Origin: Gracilariopsis chorda
Lineage: Eukaryota > Rhodophyta > Florideophyceae > Gracilariales > Gracilariaceae
NCBI GenBank assembly: GCA_003194525.1
Contig: NBIV01000317.1
Location: forward strand, 1-64,000
Reading direction: 5' to 3'
DNA: 64,000 bases
Within the stretch, counting starts at the first letter, position 1; every line of letters starts with the position of its first letter. The notes below the pieces were generated by a model, which was given only the letters and a program-made list of their open reading frames with translations, was not told the DNA's origin and made no database searches. Positions 55,584-64,000 of the stretch are shown in pieces. The position numbers and the translations under genes were made by a program.

Positions 55584-56732
55584 TCATATATTGCAGTACA
55601 ACTCAAACTCCAGTGCCTCACAATCAAAATACCGGCTAACCTGTCCTTCTTTTTCAATACAGGTCTTGAAGTTCAGCAGCAATGCGGACGCAATATACAA
55701 AAGAGCGACCGGAAACTGGCGAACGCAAAGCAGACGTGAGAAACCGTTCCGAACCCATATTTGTTTTAGATCTTTGTAGTTCCATTCCACTGCAGTTCGA
55801 ATTGCATTCATTGAACAGTTGTACTCAAGCTGTATGGCAGTAGCGCAACTTCTCTGAAAAGAAGTCTGTAACCATGATCGCAGCACGTACGCAGGATCCC
55901 CGTAAATATAGTACTGCAATCCATTCACAATCATACACCTTTTAATAACGGCTTCGATCCCGCTTCTTCTCAAGAGTGTAAGATCGTGTCGGCGTCCCAC
56001 TTCAGGGCCAAACATATGAAAAATCAGGCCATCAGGGGTAGAAATGGTCTGATACTTCACACAATGCTGCCGAGTGTGCCCAGAAAAACAAGATCTTTGG
56101 TTGCCCCCCTCTCCTCCTGGGCGACATATACTTACCTTTGTGCAGTCAATGAACCCTACATATTTTTGTAGAGGGGCTCCACGTCTTTGAATTGCGTGTG
56201 CGTATATTGCCGCACGAGATGTCAGAAGCTGCTTCTGGAAAGTGGTTACCAGTCTACATTTTAGGTTCACAAATCGCTCAACTGCTTCCCAGAATACTTC
56301 ACTGATGTGTGTGAATCTCATCCCAAATAGTAACTCCATATCATACCATGTATGAGCAGAAGACAATCGTTTCAAGACAATACAGCAGGCTGTAATTGAG
56401 TCGCATTTGTAGCGATTGCGATTTGTATGACGCAGATCCCACCCTATAACCACAGAAATTCTGCCAATATCGTTACGGAGAAATCTGTAGTCATATAGAC
56501 ACTGTTCGCCAGAGAAGATGTTAAGGTTGAAATTGTGATTTCGAATGCAGTAGCATCGAAGTTCAAGGTTTTGAAGATCATATTTTTCAACTTGCACTCG
56601 ACGCCAAAGTGCTAGCATCAACAATGGTTCGGTTTCGGAATTAAGAGCTAGTAGAAACAGCGTTTTGCGCCCTAACAAACAAGAACGAGGACGCCCAATT
56701 GAGTAGTCTTCTTGACGGACCATCACGTACAA
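55584..56732 (-). CDS. PIF/Harbinger transposase, intact DDE
   Basis: The 382-codon uninterrupted frame starts 185 bp inside the right inverted repeat. The N-terminal half has FLRNDIGRISVVIGW and CCIVLKRLSSAHTWYDMELLFG, the usual HTH-like region. The catalytic half has KYVGFIDCTKVSICRPGG (Asp 1), YQTISTPDGLIFHMFGPE, GRRHDLTLLRRSG (Asp 2), YYIYGDPAYVLRSWLQ and RTAVEWNYKDLKQIW (Glu). All three catalytic acids are present at normal spacing, and the length is normal for the family. It is the only transposase in the window without a stop, although the partner accessory gene is broken. It could act in trans on related short elements with the CGCCGTA end. Confidence 0.9.
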   Translation of the reverse strand: MYVMVRQEDYSIGRPRSCLLGRKTLFLLALNSETEPLLMLALWRRVQVEKYDLQNLELRCYCIRNHNFNLNIFSGEQCLYDYRFLRNDIGRISVVIGWDLRHTNRNRYKCDSITACCIVLKRLSSAHTWYDMELLFGMRFTHISEVFWEAVERFVNLKCRLVTTFQKQLLTSRAAIYAHAIQRRGAPLQKYVGFIDCTKVSICRPGGEGGNQRSCFSGHTRQHCVKYQTISTPDGLIFHMFGPEVGRRHDLTLLRRSGIEAVIKRCMIVNGLQYYIYGDPAYVLRSWLQTSFQRSCATAIQLEYNCSMNAIRTAVEWNYKDLKQIWVRNGFSRLLCVRQFPVALLYIASALLLNFKTCIEKEGQVSRYFDCEALEFELYCNI

Positions 56733-56917
56733 GTGGAATGGAATCTTGGCTCATGTTCCAAACTGAAAGGTCTCTGGACCACCGCATGATGCGCATCCTA
56801 CGAACTATACCATAAGTTATTTTGCGTAAGGTGCAAACACAATGTTTTGTTCTGCAAAATCTCGTAGCGTTCGTGTAAGTTGTGGCTACGAGATTTGATA
56901 CGAGAATTTCTACGGCG

Positions 56918-56920
56918 TTA
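56918..56920. repeat. TTA target-site duplication, right
   Basis: Partner of 49313-49315, immediately outside the right inverted repeat. Confidence 0.8.
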
Positions 56921-57567
56921 ATCTTCTAATGACACGATGCTCGGATACTGGCTTGGGTGTTGGAGCGCAGTGCACGTGCACACCAAGGGTTGGACTGTTA
57001 GATCAGAATTACACAACGAATATAAAAGAGGTAAGGGTTTAGGAATCATAAAGGCTCTATTTGAGAAAGGGGCTAATTTGAGACGAGTTGGTTGCAAAAA
57101 AGACAGCTAATGTAGAGCAGAACTTGTCTTTCATATTTGTCACTAAGCAATTTTTGGTTTTGTAAAATTGAGGCTTCTTGCACAGGGAGATGCGGGACTT
57201 TGCATTCTTGTCGTGCTTGCAAAGAAATTGTTGATAATAGTAGTCTTCGACCTAATGTTGACTACCTTCGATTCTCTATTGCTCTCATCATCAATTAAAA
57301 AGTACTTTAAACTGATATCAATATATTTTTAAAAAGAAATGGTGGATTTCTTCTGAAAGGGTTCCTTGGCTCACAGATTTAACAGTTCGCCAATACGCAG
57401 TATAAGAACTGCCTACAAGTACTATACCACAAGAGAGAAGACCCATGGTCTAATCACAAAAACATAAATCAAAGGACATAGCCCAATTTAAACAAAAACT
57501 AAACAGGTGTTAAAACATTTTGCGGTTATTTGTGCTTCAATATTATTCTGCAAGTGAATTACAGACT
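56921..57567. other. No recognisable gene
   Basis: AT-rich flank of Harbinger element 2; only short frames. Confidence 0.4.
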
Positions 57568-57993
57568 TTACTCTTCTAAAAGTTCAAAGTCTCGAAGATT
57601 TTTACCAACATTAGAATATTGCTCAGCATGAGCTTTGAAACGAATGTAAACTATCATTGTTTCGTCAGCCCAAAATAAATTGTAATACTGGAAAGCCGTT
57701 TCAACTACAAACGGCAATTTCATCCGACAAGTAGAGGTTACATCACTGGTTTGATAAAAACGACGTCGTTTCAACGCAGACTCAAATCCCATGTACTCAG
57801 GATGAAAAAAGGTATACAGAATATGACTCCCATTTCGCAACCACTTCAAGTGAAGACGATGCACGTTTGTCAAAGCTGCTGGCCAATTAATAACAAGCTC
57901 TAAATATTGAATAGAATCAATTACTTGTAAAGTAAAATCGTCTGTTCGTACGACAAATGGCAAATGAAAAGCAACAGTACAACGCTTACTCAT
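57568..57993 (-). CDS. Hypothetical protein, unrecognised
   Basis: The 141-codon frame (MSKRCTVAFHLPFVV...) is rich in Phe, Tyr and Val, with evenly alternating hydrophobic residues, as in a beta-rich domain. It ends LRDFELLEE. Upstream on the same strand, 58230-58070 reads as a very acidic stretch (DDSSLNDDIELEDDEKDEEKDEKQDQ) that could be an earlier exon or a separate end; no splice pair is convincing. The AT-rich codon use differs from the genes at 13.6 and 60.6 kb. It could belong to an unknown mobile element. Confidence 0.4.
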   Translation of the reverse strand: MSKRCTVAFHLPFVVRTDDFTLQVIDSIQYLELVINWPAALTNVHRLHLKWLRNGSHILYTFFHPEYMGFESALKRRRFYQTSDVTSTCRMKLPFVVETAFQYYNLFWADETMIVYIRFKAHAEQYSNVGKNLRDFELLEE

Positions 57994-58254
57994 AGTTTGA
58001 GGTTCTTGTCACTCAGAAATGAGATAAAACGGACGCAGAAAATAATCAAAACATTAGCTTATATCTTGATCTTGTTTTTCATCTTTTTCCTCGTCTTTCT
58101 CATCATCTTCAAGCTCAATATCATCGTTAAGACTAGAATCATCGTGCGCATCTTCTGCGAATGCTACTGGATCCACTGTAGACTGCGTTTGCAAATTAAG
58201 CTGATCTTAGGCGTAAAAAGTGTGTCAGAATATAATAAGAAAACCGGTGGTTGA

Positions 58255-59436
58255 CGAAAAAGAATACCTTGCTGTTTTTCTATGAAACTCGGATTCAAGC
58301 AGCCTAAACGTGTTTCCTAACGCATGGAAGCTGTGCACGCGAAATGCTTCATGGAAATTCTACACGACTGCTGGAATCTCTGCTCCGGTGAGCTCGTTGT
58401 TCTTAAACATGACAGTTAGTAGTTTAACCGCTCTTGAATGTTTCGTTAAGCAGCGAGCCTGTTTCTTCTTGATTCCACAACGAATAATGATAGGTGATAC
58501 GAGTGTGCCAATCAAGTAGCATAAAACCCCTGAAAAGTTTGTATTTTGTATACCGTGCGGTTCCCCCACATTCGTCAGCGTTACAGAAGCTACCTACACT
58601 AAGACATAATTTCATTTACAGCTCAACACATCAATCTAAGTACAGATATCTCAGATGATTACAATTCATTGTTGCCTCTATGGCATACGGAAGTTTATGA
58701 TTCATGCAGTGTGAGTGTCATGTTGCACGTTGTCACGACACCGGACGATGACAGTCCTTTTTGTACCCTTTTTCACTGGAGTGCAGGTCAGAAATGGAAT
58801 CGTAGCTCGAGAGTACCAGCACAGGCGTGCAATGCCAATGTAGTAAACAGAAACAAACTGCGTCAAATAACCAATGTATTACGTAGCAAAGGAACCAGGT
58901 AGTGATTGTATAACAAGCGAACAAGCTTGGGACAATGTAGCGAAGAGACTGCACCAGCGGATAACCTACGCGATCAAAACCTTAGATCTAGCGTAGTTCT
59001 GATGACCACTCCTGATATAGCACCACGGCCAACACGCACGATCAAGACTTTAGGTCTAGTATGCAGCCGAAGTGCACCGTGCCACAGATGATGAGCCCAA
59101 ACAAGGGCGGTGTTAGTAAAAGCACGTGTAAAGGTGCGGGAGACCAAGCCGCACCAAGTGAAAGAGTAGATGGGGAAAAGTGTGGTTGATGGCAGGGAGG
59201 AGCAGACTGCTCTAAGAGAAGGTGGGGGTTGCCGAAGAGAGGAGAAGTGGTCTGGCCCGAGTTGGCTTGGAGGCCACCGAACTCGGGCTTTTATAGACAA
59301 TCGTTCTATATGAATACCCTCTAGTTTCGCATACTAGGTTTAAGTAACAACTCATAACAATCGGTCATGGGACACTTCCTCGCCATGACGGACCAGTTTG
59401 GCGAAAGGCATTGTACCTCCTAGGGTATTTTTGAGT
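58255..59436. other. No recognisable gene; flank of orphan gene
   Basis: Short frames only. The TATA element of the next gene is at 59437. Confidence 0.35.
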
Positions 59437-59444
59437 CTATATAG
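59437..59444 (+). promoter_or_regulatory. TATA box of orphan gene
   Basis: CTATATAG lies 54-61 bp before the ATG at 59498, matching the distance seen for the other TATA genes here. Confidence 0.5.
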
Positions 59445-59497
59445 TACGTTGTTCCCGCACCAGATGATTCCAGCAACATTGTTCCAACCACCCCACT

Positions 59498-59926
59498 ATG
59501 TCTAAACATCCACGTCCGAATGTCACCAGGCTTGTTCGAGAGATATCCGACGATTCGTCCCCGGAACCACCTTGTAAACGCAATCGTTTCATCGATGACG
59601 AAGCTTCCGAGGCCGGGCCTTCCACCGAAGAGGCGCTCTCAATTCAGGCAGAGTATGGTCTGATGCCTGAGGACAGCGCCATCAACCCATCTCACGATGT
59701 TGCCCAGTTTGGTGGCCTACTCCTGGCTCTAGCGGATGGCCATCAGAAAGTAGGTGAGCTGCAGCCTTCCCTTCAATATCGTTTGGAGCGCCTTCCCCTT
59801 TTATATATACAAGGGATTCTCGAAGGAATGGTATTCGTGGCGCGGATTCGTCGGCGTCCCCTTGTGAGGGGTGTTATGCTTGCGGTGGCCACAGCAATAG
59901 ATGAAGAATTGCAGAGGGAGGACTAA
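59498..59926 (+). CDS. Small orphan protein, 142 residues
   Basis: An intact frame follows a TATA box at a normal distance and is followed by CAATAAA at about 59953. The first 55 residues are charged and disordered (SDDSSPEPPCKRNRF, a possible nuclear signal). The second half is compact and helical (FGGLLLALADGHQKVGEL, then LYIQGILEGMVFVARIRRR and MLAVATAIDEELQ). No family is recognised. The composition and flanking signals favour a real, possibly nuclear, lineage-specific gene or the single ORF of a small element. Confidence 0.55.
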   Translation: MSKHPRPNVTRLVREISDDSSPEPPCKRNRFIDDEASEAGPSTEEALSIQAEYGLMPEDSAINPSHDVAQFGGLLLALADGHQKVGELQPSLQYRLERLPLLYIQGILEGMVFVARIRRRPLVRGVMLAVATAIDEELQRED

Positions 59927-60587
59927 TATATGCTACCATCTTTCCTTATGATGTCAATAAACTGCTTCTTCTTGCGTGTATACGTTGCAATAGAGATGCG
60001 GTACTGCGAATGGTGGCGGCGGTGGTGAGACGACATGGCTGCGCGATCGCGCGCGGTGGCAGCTAGCGTGTCTCTTCTGTTTCTACACACGATGACAAAA
60101 GCTCAAAGAGACTTCAAAATGGGCAATCGATAACTTGGGCTGTATTCCTCTCTGCTCCGTATATTCTTCGCTTTGGTAGAACCGGGCCTATTGGTGTGAC
60201 TACCAAGACTACGTAGGTGTAGAACGGAGAAGTTTCTCTCACACTGTTCGCGGACGTCTACGTCCACTTCACGCTGACGTCGGGTCGGTAGCAAAAACTT
60301 GCCCTCGTTCCATGTGGGCGACGTTCACGACTCCATGGCTGGTCGCCTCACTAATGCTTTTGCTGCCCTGGTGCTCTCAATCGTCCTAGCGCTTTTCATT
60401 TACACGGGTATCCTTGGTGTTCCAGGCAGGAGAGGCAGGTGGCGAAGGTTGGGAGCGAAGGCAAATGGTTTTGACTCGAACTGAAAGGTTTCCAAGCGCA
60501 AGCGAAGCAATGCGGACAGAGATGTACATGCGCAGTAATATGACGTTGGGATACGGGGTGTGAAGATAGCGCTTGCTGATATGGCGG
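59927..60587. other. No recognisable gene
   Basis: A 61-codon plus-strand frame (60299-60484) has one hydrophobic helix (ALVLSIVLALFIYTGILG) after a basic/Ser start. It is too short to support on its own. Confidence 0.3.
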
Positions 60588-60827
60588 CTAGTTGGACTTG
60601 GCAAGATGAGGGAAGCAGTCGGTGAATTGATGCTTGGGATACTTGCTCTCAGCGTGCTGGCACAGGGAGGCTTCTTTCATAGTGCACATGAAGGTGGCGC
60701 GACAAATGTTGCAAATGATGTTCATGGCGGACTGATTGGAATCGATCTGAGAGCCCTTGGCCTTCTTGTTCTTTGCGGCATTGCACTCGCGGTTGGTGGT
60801 GGCTTTAGCTCCGTTTCCTCCTCTCAT
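60588..60827 (-). CDS. ZNF706/At2g23090-like small zinc-finger protein
   Basis: 79 residues; the start at 60827 is chosen because homologues begin M-x-GGNG, although the frame is open for 77 more codons upstream. Residues 1-30 are the basic SERF/4F5-like part (MRGGNGAKATTNRECNAAK, then KAKGSQ). Residues 35-75 hold the zinc site: MNIICNICRATFMCT (C-x2-C), then QHAESKYPKH (the His pair) and FTDCFPHL. Length and order match the conserved eukaryotic family with plant At2g23090 and animal ZNF706. The role in the cell is poorly defined; the SERF part is linked to amyloid-prone aggregation in animals. The frame is intact and it is probably a housekeeping gene. Confidence 0.85.
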   Translation of the reverse strand: MRGGNGAKATTNRECNAAKNKKAKGSQIDSNQSAMNIICNICRATFMCTMKEASLCQHAESKYPKHQFTDCFPHLAKSN

Positions 60828-62602
60828 GACGAAGTTCAGCGTTTGCTGTCGTTGGGCTGCAGGTGAGTGAGAAAGGCGGGTGCGGTTTACAAGGTAGCGT
60901 TGGACGGCGGCGTTCCACACGACAAAGCTGAACAACCGTGTTGCAGCGCGCGCATCTGCTGAGGCGGACGCGCCTGGGGTGGAAGCGGCGAGAGGGGGTT
61001 GGCCCTTAAAATGAGATCGAATCTCATAGGGACTCCACCCCCTCCCAGTCTTTTTCACTTAGGGCAACAGTTGGGGGGGGGAATGCCTAACATGCAGTTC
61101 ATGTTTAAACCTAAATCACATCCATGTATTTTAAGTCACAGGCTATTGCTTTGCAGAACATAGTAACGCTGTCATCAGTAGAAGAAAGTTTGATACGTAT
61201 TTCGAATTTGTTAAGTACAAGTTTTGACCATGTTTGCTATTTACTAGTGAACCTTGCGATTGTTCTACGCAATAGTTCTGTCTGTATAGATGTCATCCTT
61301 GCTCTATCTATGGACAATATCATGCAATTGTCCTCACCTTCACCAAAGCAGTTTAGTTCTATATACTTCTTATGAAGACGCTGTTTAAATCATATTACTT
61401 GGTACCAGTTTACTACATAACAAAGAAAAAGACAAGCAATATTGCTGTTATATAGAAAACTTGACGCTCTTTTGCAGTGCAGAATAAGAAATTGTAGAAC
61501 TCATTTTCCAAAGTTAGTCTGCTATGTTGTACGGCTTACTGCGGCAACGTTCTTTGCCCTCTTCTGAAAGCCGTACGCCTCTGTTAGTGTTATGATCACC
61601 ACTTTAGGAAACTAGGTGGGCGAAATATGTTGTAAAACACCTCAAAAAGCTGCAAAGTGCTACACCGGGAAGTAAACTACGACTATTATCAAATTTTCAA
61701 ATATAGGCGTATGTAAGTTTTGAACTTGTGATGTCAACTTATGTCACACTATTCTTGACAGTGAAAAAGTACATAGTCGGGCTGTTATGTCCACTCTTTC
61801 CTGATATTTTGAATTGTTTGCATCTGTACAAGAGTAAACAGTAAGAGCAAGTCTACCAGTGCTCTATGTTATAGACATTTGTTTTGAAAATAACATTCAA
61901 TTTAGCATCCCAAAAAAATGTGCAAGTCTACCAGTCGAGTGCAATATGCTTGAATACGAGTACGAGCCGTTTGCAATACACGAGGTTGATGGAATCATTT
62001 GACGCAAGTTGTGAACAGATAGAGGTTGTAGCAGAAAATGCTTTTCGTTGGCGCGAGGATTTGTTTCCCATGCATTTTACCCGCCAGAAATCTGTTTGAT
62101 ATAGAACCGGTGCTCTGATAGGTCAATGAAATTCTCATAACCCATTAAAATTTCAAATGACGGTGTCTACTTTCATTTCTATATTTTCCTCGTACTGAAA
62201 TGAAAAAAGGAATCACAAGGCGGATATGGCAACGAGAAATGGCAATAAAAACGCTGGTAGGGATGCCAAAATCGCCTAGACGCGATATTTTAAGATTTTT
62301 TGGGGATCTAACTCTCTGCTAGACTTGTTCTAAGCTGTGTATAAGGCCATGTAGACGGTAACAGATTCGATGTAGCAATGCAAATGACTTTCAATTCAAA
62401 TTTTGGTTGGTATAAATATATAAATCACAAAGAACAATGATTATCTTCAATGTACGTAAAATTGTTAACGCATTGTAAACTCATCAGGGAGTAGATCTAA
62501 AATTGTACATCTTTGTCAAAACAAATAAAAAGCAACAGTCTCAATGTGTTGCCTTTCTTTCGCGAAGAAATAATTGCAGATCTTCTTGGTCTCTGTATTA
62601 TG
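60828..62602. other. No recognisable gene
   Basis: The first 230 bp are GC-rich and belong to the upstream region of the zinc-finger gene. The rest, to 62602, is AT-rich with short frames only. Confidence 0.4.
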
Positions 62603-63225
62603 TCAAATACGACCTTCGTGTGGTGCAATGCCCCAAAGGGGAAAAACACCGAAAGACGTTCGGGATCTTCCTCTCACGAGGTGAACCCAGTTGGGTAGAG
62701 CCCTCCCAGAGGTGTCACGGCGAAGCCGGTTTGTAAGACCAGGGACACCTGTCGCGACTCGCGCAGGGAGGTGAAGGCGAAGAATCGGTATCCGCGTGAG
62801 CGGGGTGTGATCCTCACTAGAGGTGTGTTTCCACGTAAGTGGGGGTGTGTGAGCAGATGCGCACACGAGGGCCGCGGATAGCGGGAGGTGCTACCCTAAA
62901 AAGGGGAAAAAGGAAGGGCGAAGAGGAGGAAGAGAGGACGATGTGAGTCGCGAGAGCGACGAACAGATACGGCGATGCCGGTAACAATATCCCTATACAG
63001 GGCGAAACACCAATATGATTGGAACAATTGTACTGCCAAGGATGGGCTTCTTTAGATGTGCAAGGGGGTTAGATGTCCCGTGGTTTACGGCGTTTCCCTC
63101 CAAGAAGGAGTAGAGTACGCGCGCAAGCGGCAACAACTAGAGCCAATTCCCCAGGTTGGGGTCCCTTGTTGGGGAAGGTTTACTGGTGCGACGGCAGTGC
63201 GCCGTCGCACTAAGTACTAGCTTCC
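62603..63225. other. GC-rich, hairpin-rich island of unknown nature
   Basis: About 620 bp of much higher G content than both flanks, with no conserved frame. Many short hairpins are visible, the clearest a perfect 10-bp stem with a 5-nt loop at 63186-63210 (GTGCGACGGC, loop, GCCGTCGCAC). An AATAATAAATATTATT tail follows at about 63241. The combination of G-rich structured body, terminal hairpin and AT tail would fit the 3' part of a non-LTR element or a structured non-coding RNA. Neither is proven. Confidence 0.4.
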
Positions 63226-63324
63226 CAGAAATGGGTGTGAAAATAATAAATATTATTAACTAAAATACTCCACATTTCGTGGCAACATCCACTACTGTGG
63301 CCAACCGCCAATTGACCCAAAACC

Positions 63325-64000
63325 GTGTCCCACGTGTCCATATCGACCATAGTGGGGCGTAGTTCATATACACACTACACAACCGATAATATCGGGAAAG
63401 CGTTCAAGTACCATAAATCCCTCCCTGAGGGCGTTGCACTACACTTCGTTTCAGGCTATGACTTCTTTCTTGAAGCAGAAGCCATCATTCCAAACTTGTC
63501 CACTAAACGCTCCTGTGTACTACTGCGCCCCTATCCATCTTTTTTCAGGTGTTCACCGTTAATCCGCAGCAAGGTTTGGAAAGATATTGTGCCAGTTGTA
63601 GATCGCACAGTGAAGCCAGAATATCTTCTTTGGTGCCTTTTGTTTTTGAAGCAATACTCTTGTAAGCATGTACACGCAAATGACGTAGGAGCAGATGAGA
63701 AAACTTTTGAATATGGGCATGGAAGATTATAGAAGCAAGTCAAAATTTACGTAAGGTTATTGACATTTTTACTTTTTCTTATACATTTATATGTACTAAC
63801 CATTCTCTCCAAGATAAAATTGTACAATCGCGTTTATTCAAATCGGAAATACCTTAGTGCTATATATCTATTGACGGAGCAGATTTTGCGATTAATGAAC
63901 CACAGCCTTTTAGCAAGAAGTGGTACCAACACATATTTAACTCAGCTGCACTTCGGTACGAAATTGGTGTTCCGATCGCAATTGGAAATATATTGTGGGA
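63325..64000 (+). pseudogene. DDE transposase (Harbinger/IS5-like), 5' part, runs off the window
   Basis: The first frame (63325-63732) ends with VKPEYLLWCLLFLKQYSCKH and DEKTFE. A one-base shift near 63712 leads to WKIIEASQNL. A 63-nt intron (63751-63813; GTAAGG donor, TACTAAC at 63794-63800, AAG acceptor) can be removed in phase. The continuation has a TAG, then ISIDGADFAINEPQPFSKKW and HIFNSAALRYEIGVPI, the first-Asp block of a widespread DDE transposase family. The remaining catalytic region lies beyond 64000. It is probably inactive. Confidence 0.75.

Larger units (their letters stand above)
49316..56917. mobile_element. PIF/Harbinger element 2 carrying host-gene fragments
   Basis: Inverted repeats CGCCGTACAAATTCTCGTA (49316-49334) and, inverted, CGCCGTAGAAATTCTCGTA (56917-56899) differ at one base in 19. 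Both sides are flanked by TTA. Subterminal CTCGTA motifs recur in both ends. Inside, in order, are an accessory gene (plus), an unknown membrane-protein fragment (plus), Tul1-like and ASPM-like pseudogenes (minus) and an intact transposase (minus). The two element genes occupy the ends, as in ordinary two-gene Harbingers, and about 5 kb of host-derived DNA lies between. Acquisition by the element is the simplest reading. Insertion of an element end on each side of a host segment is an alternative, but is less compatible with the matched target duplication. Confidence 0.8.

Noticed and set aside
1..64000. CRISPR arrays, prokaryotic operons, ribosome binding sites
   Set aside because: No spaced direct-repeat arrays; spliced genes, TATA promoters and eukaryotic families make the window eukaryotic.

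Overview
The window reads as nuclear DNA of an intron-poor eukaryote. The signs are TATA boxes about 60-80 bp before start codons, short GT-AG introns with a TACTAAC-like branch point, RNAi and spindle genes, and many eukaryotic transposons. The gene repertoire (compact genes, PIF/Harbinger, pogo, Ty3 and Helitron elements, a secreted cysteine-rich protein) would suit a multicellular red alga, but the taxon is an inference from style. No search could be run.

Region by region. 1-6 kb holds a frameshifted C2H2 zinc-finger/Gln-rich gene, a probable intact hypothetical gene (3233-4138) and an ARM/HEAT-repeat pseudogene. 7.6-11 kb is a graveyard of Argonaute fragments in both orientations, together with a second zinc-finger copy fused in frame to a piece of PIWI domain. 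11.3-12.4 kb is an ankyrin-repeat pseudogene containing a long hairpin. 13.6-15.6 kb is a clean two-exon gene for a secreted cysteine-rich protein. 18.8-19.4 kb is a small two-pass membrane protein gene.

20.5-43.7 kb is transposon territory built on an undescribed satellite of roughly 420-530 bp units with conserved stem-loops. One array (20.5-27.3 kb) is split by a 2.8-kb Harbinger element and a 2.56-kb pogo element. A degraded Ty3/gypsy element (about 28-34.5 kb) abuts the second array. A decayed Helitron (36.5-42.0 kb) lies between the second and third arrays.

47.7-49.1 kb encodes an intact membrane-anchored PI-PLC X-domain protein. Just downstream lies a 7.6-kb PIF/Harbinger element (49,316-56,917) with matching terminal inverted repeats and a TTA target duplication. 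It carries an intact DDE transposase, a broken accessory gene and, between them, truncated pseudogenes of two host genes: ASPM-like (spindle pole) and Tul1/DSC1-like (membrane E3 ligase). The right end has a small orphan gene with a TATA box, a clear ZNF706/At2g23090-like zinc-finger gene, a GC-rich structured island and the start of another DDE transposase.

Intact genes are few: 3233-4138, 13595-15566, 18814-19401, 47731-49131, 55584-56732, 59498-59926 and 60588-60827. Much of the rest is relic. A recurring feature is decay by in-frame nonsense codons with very few frameshifts.
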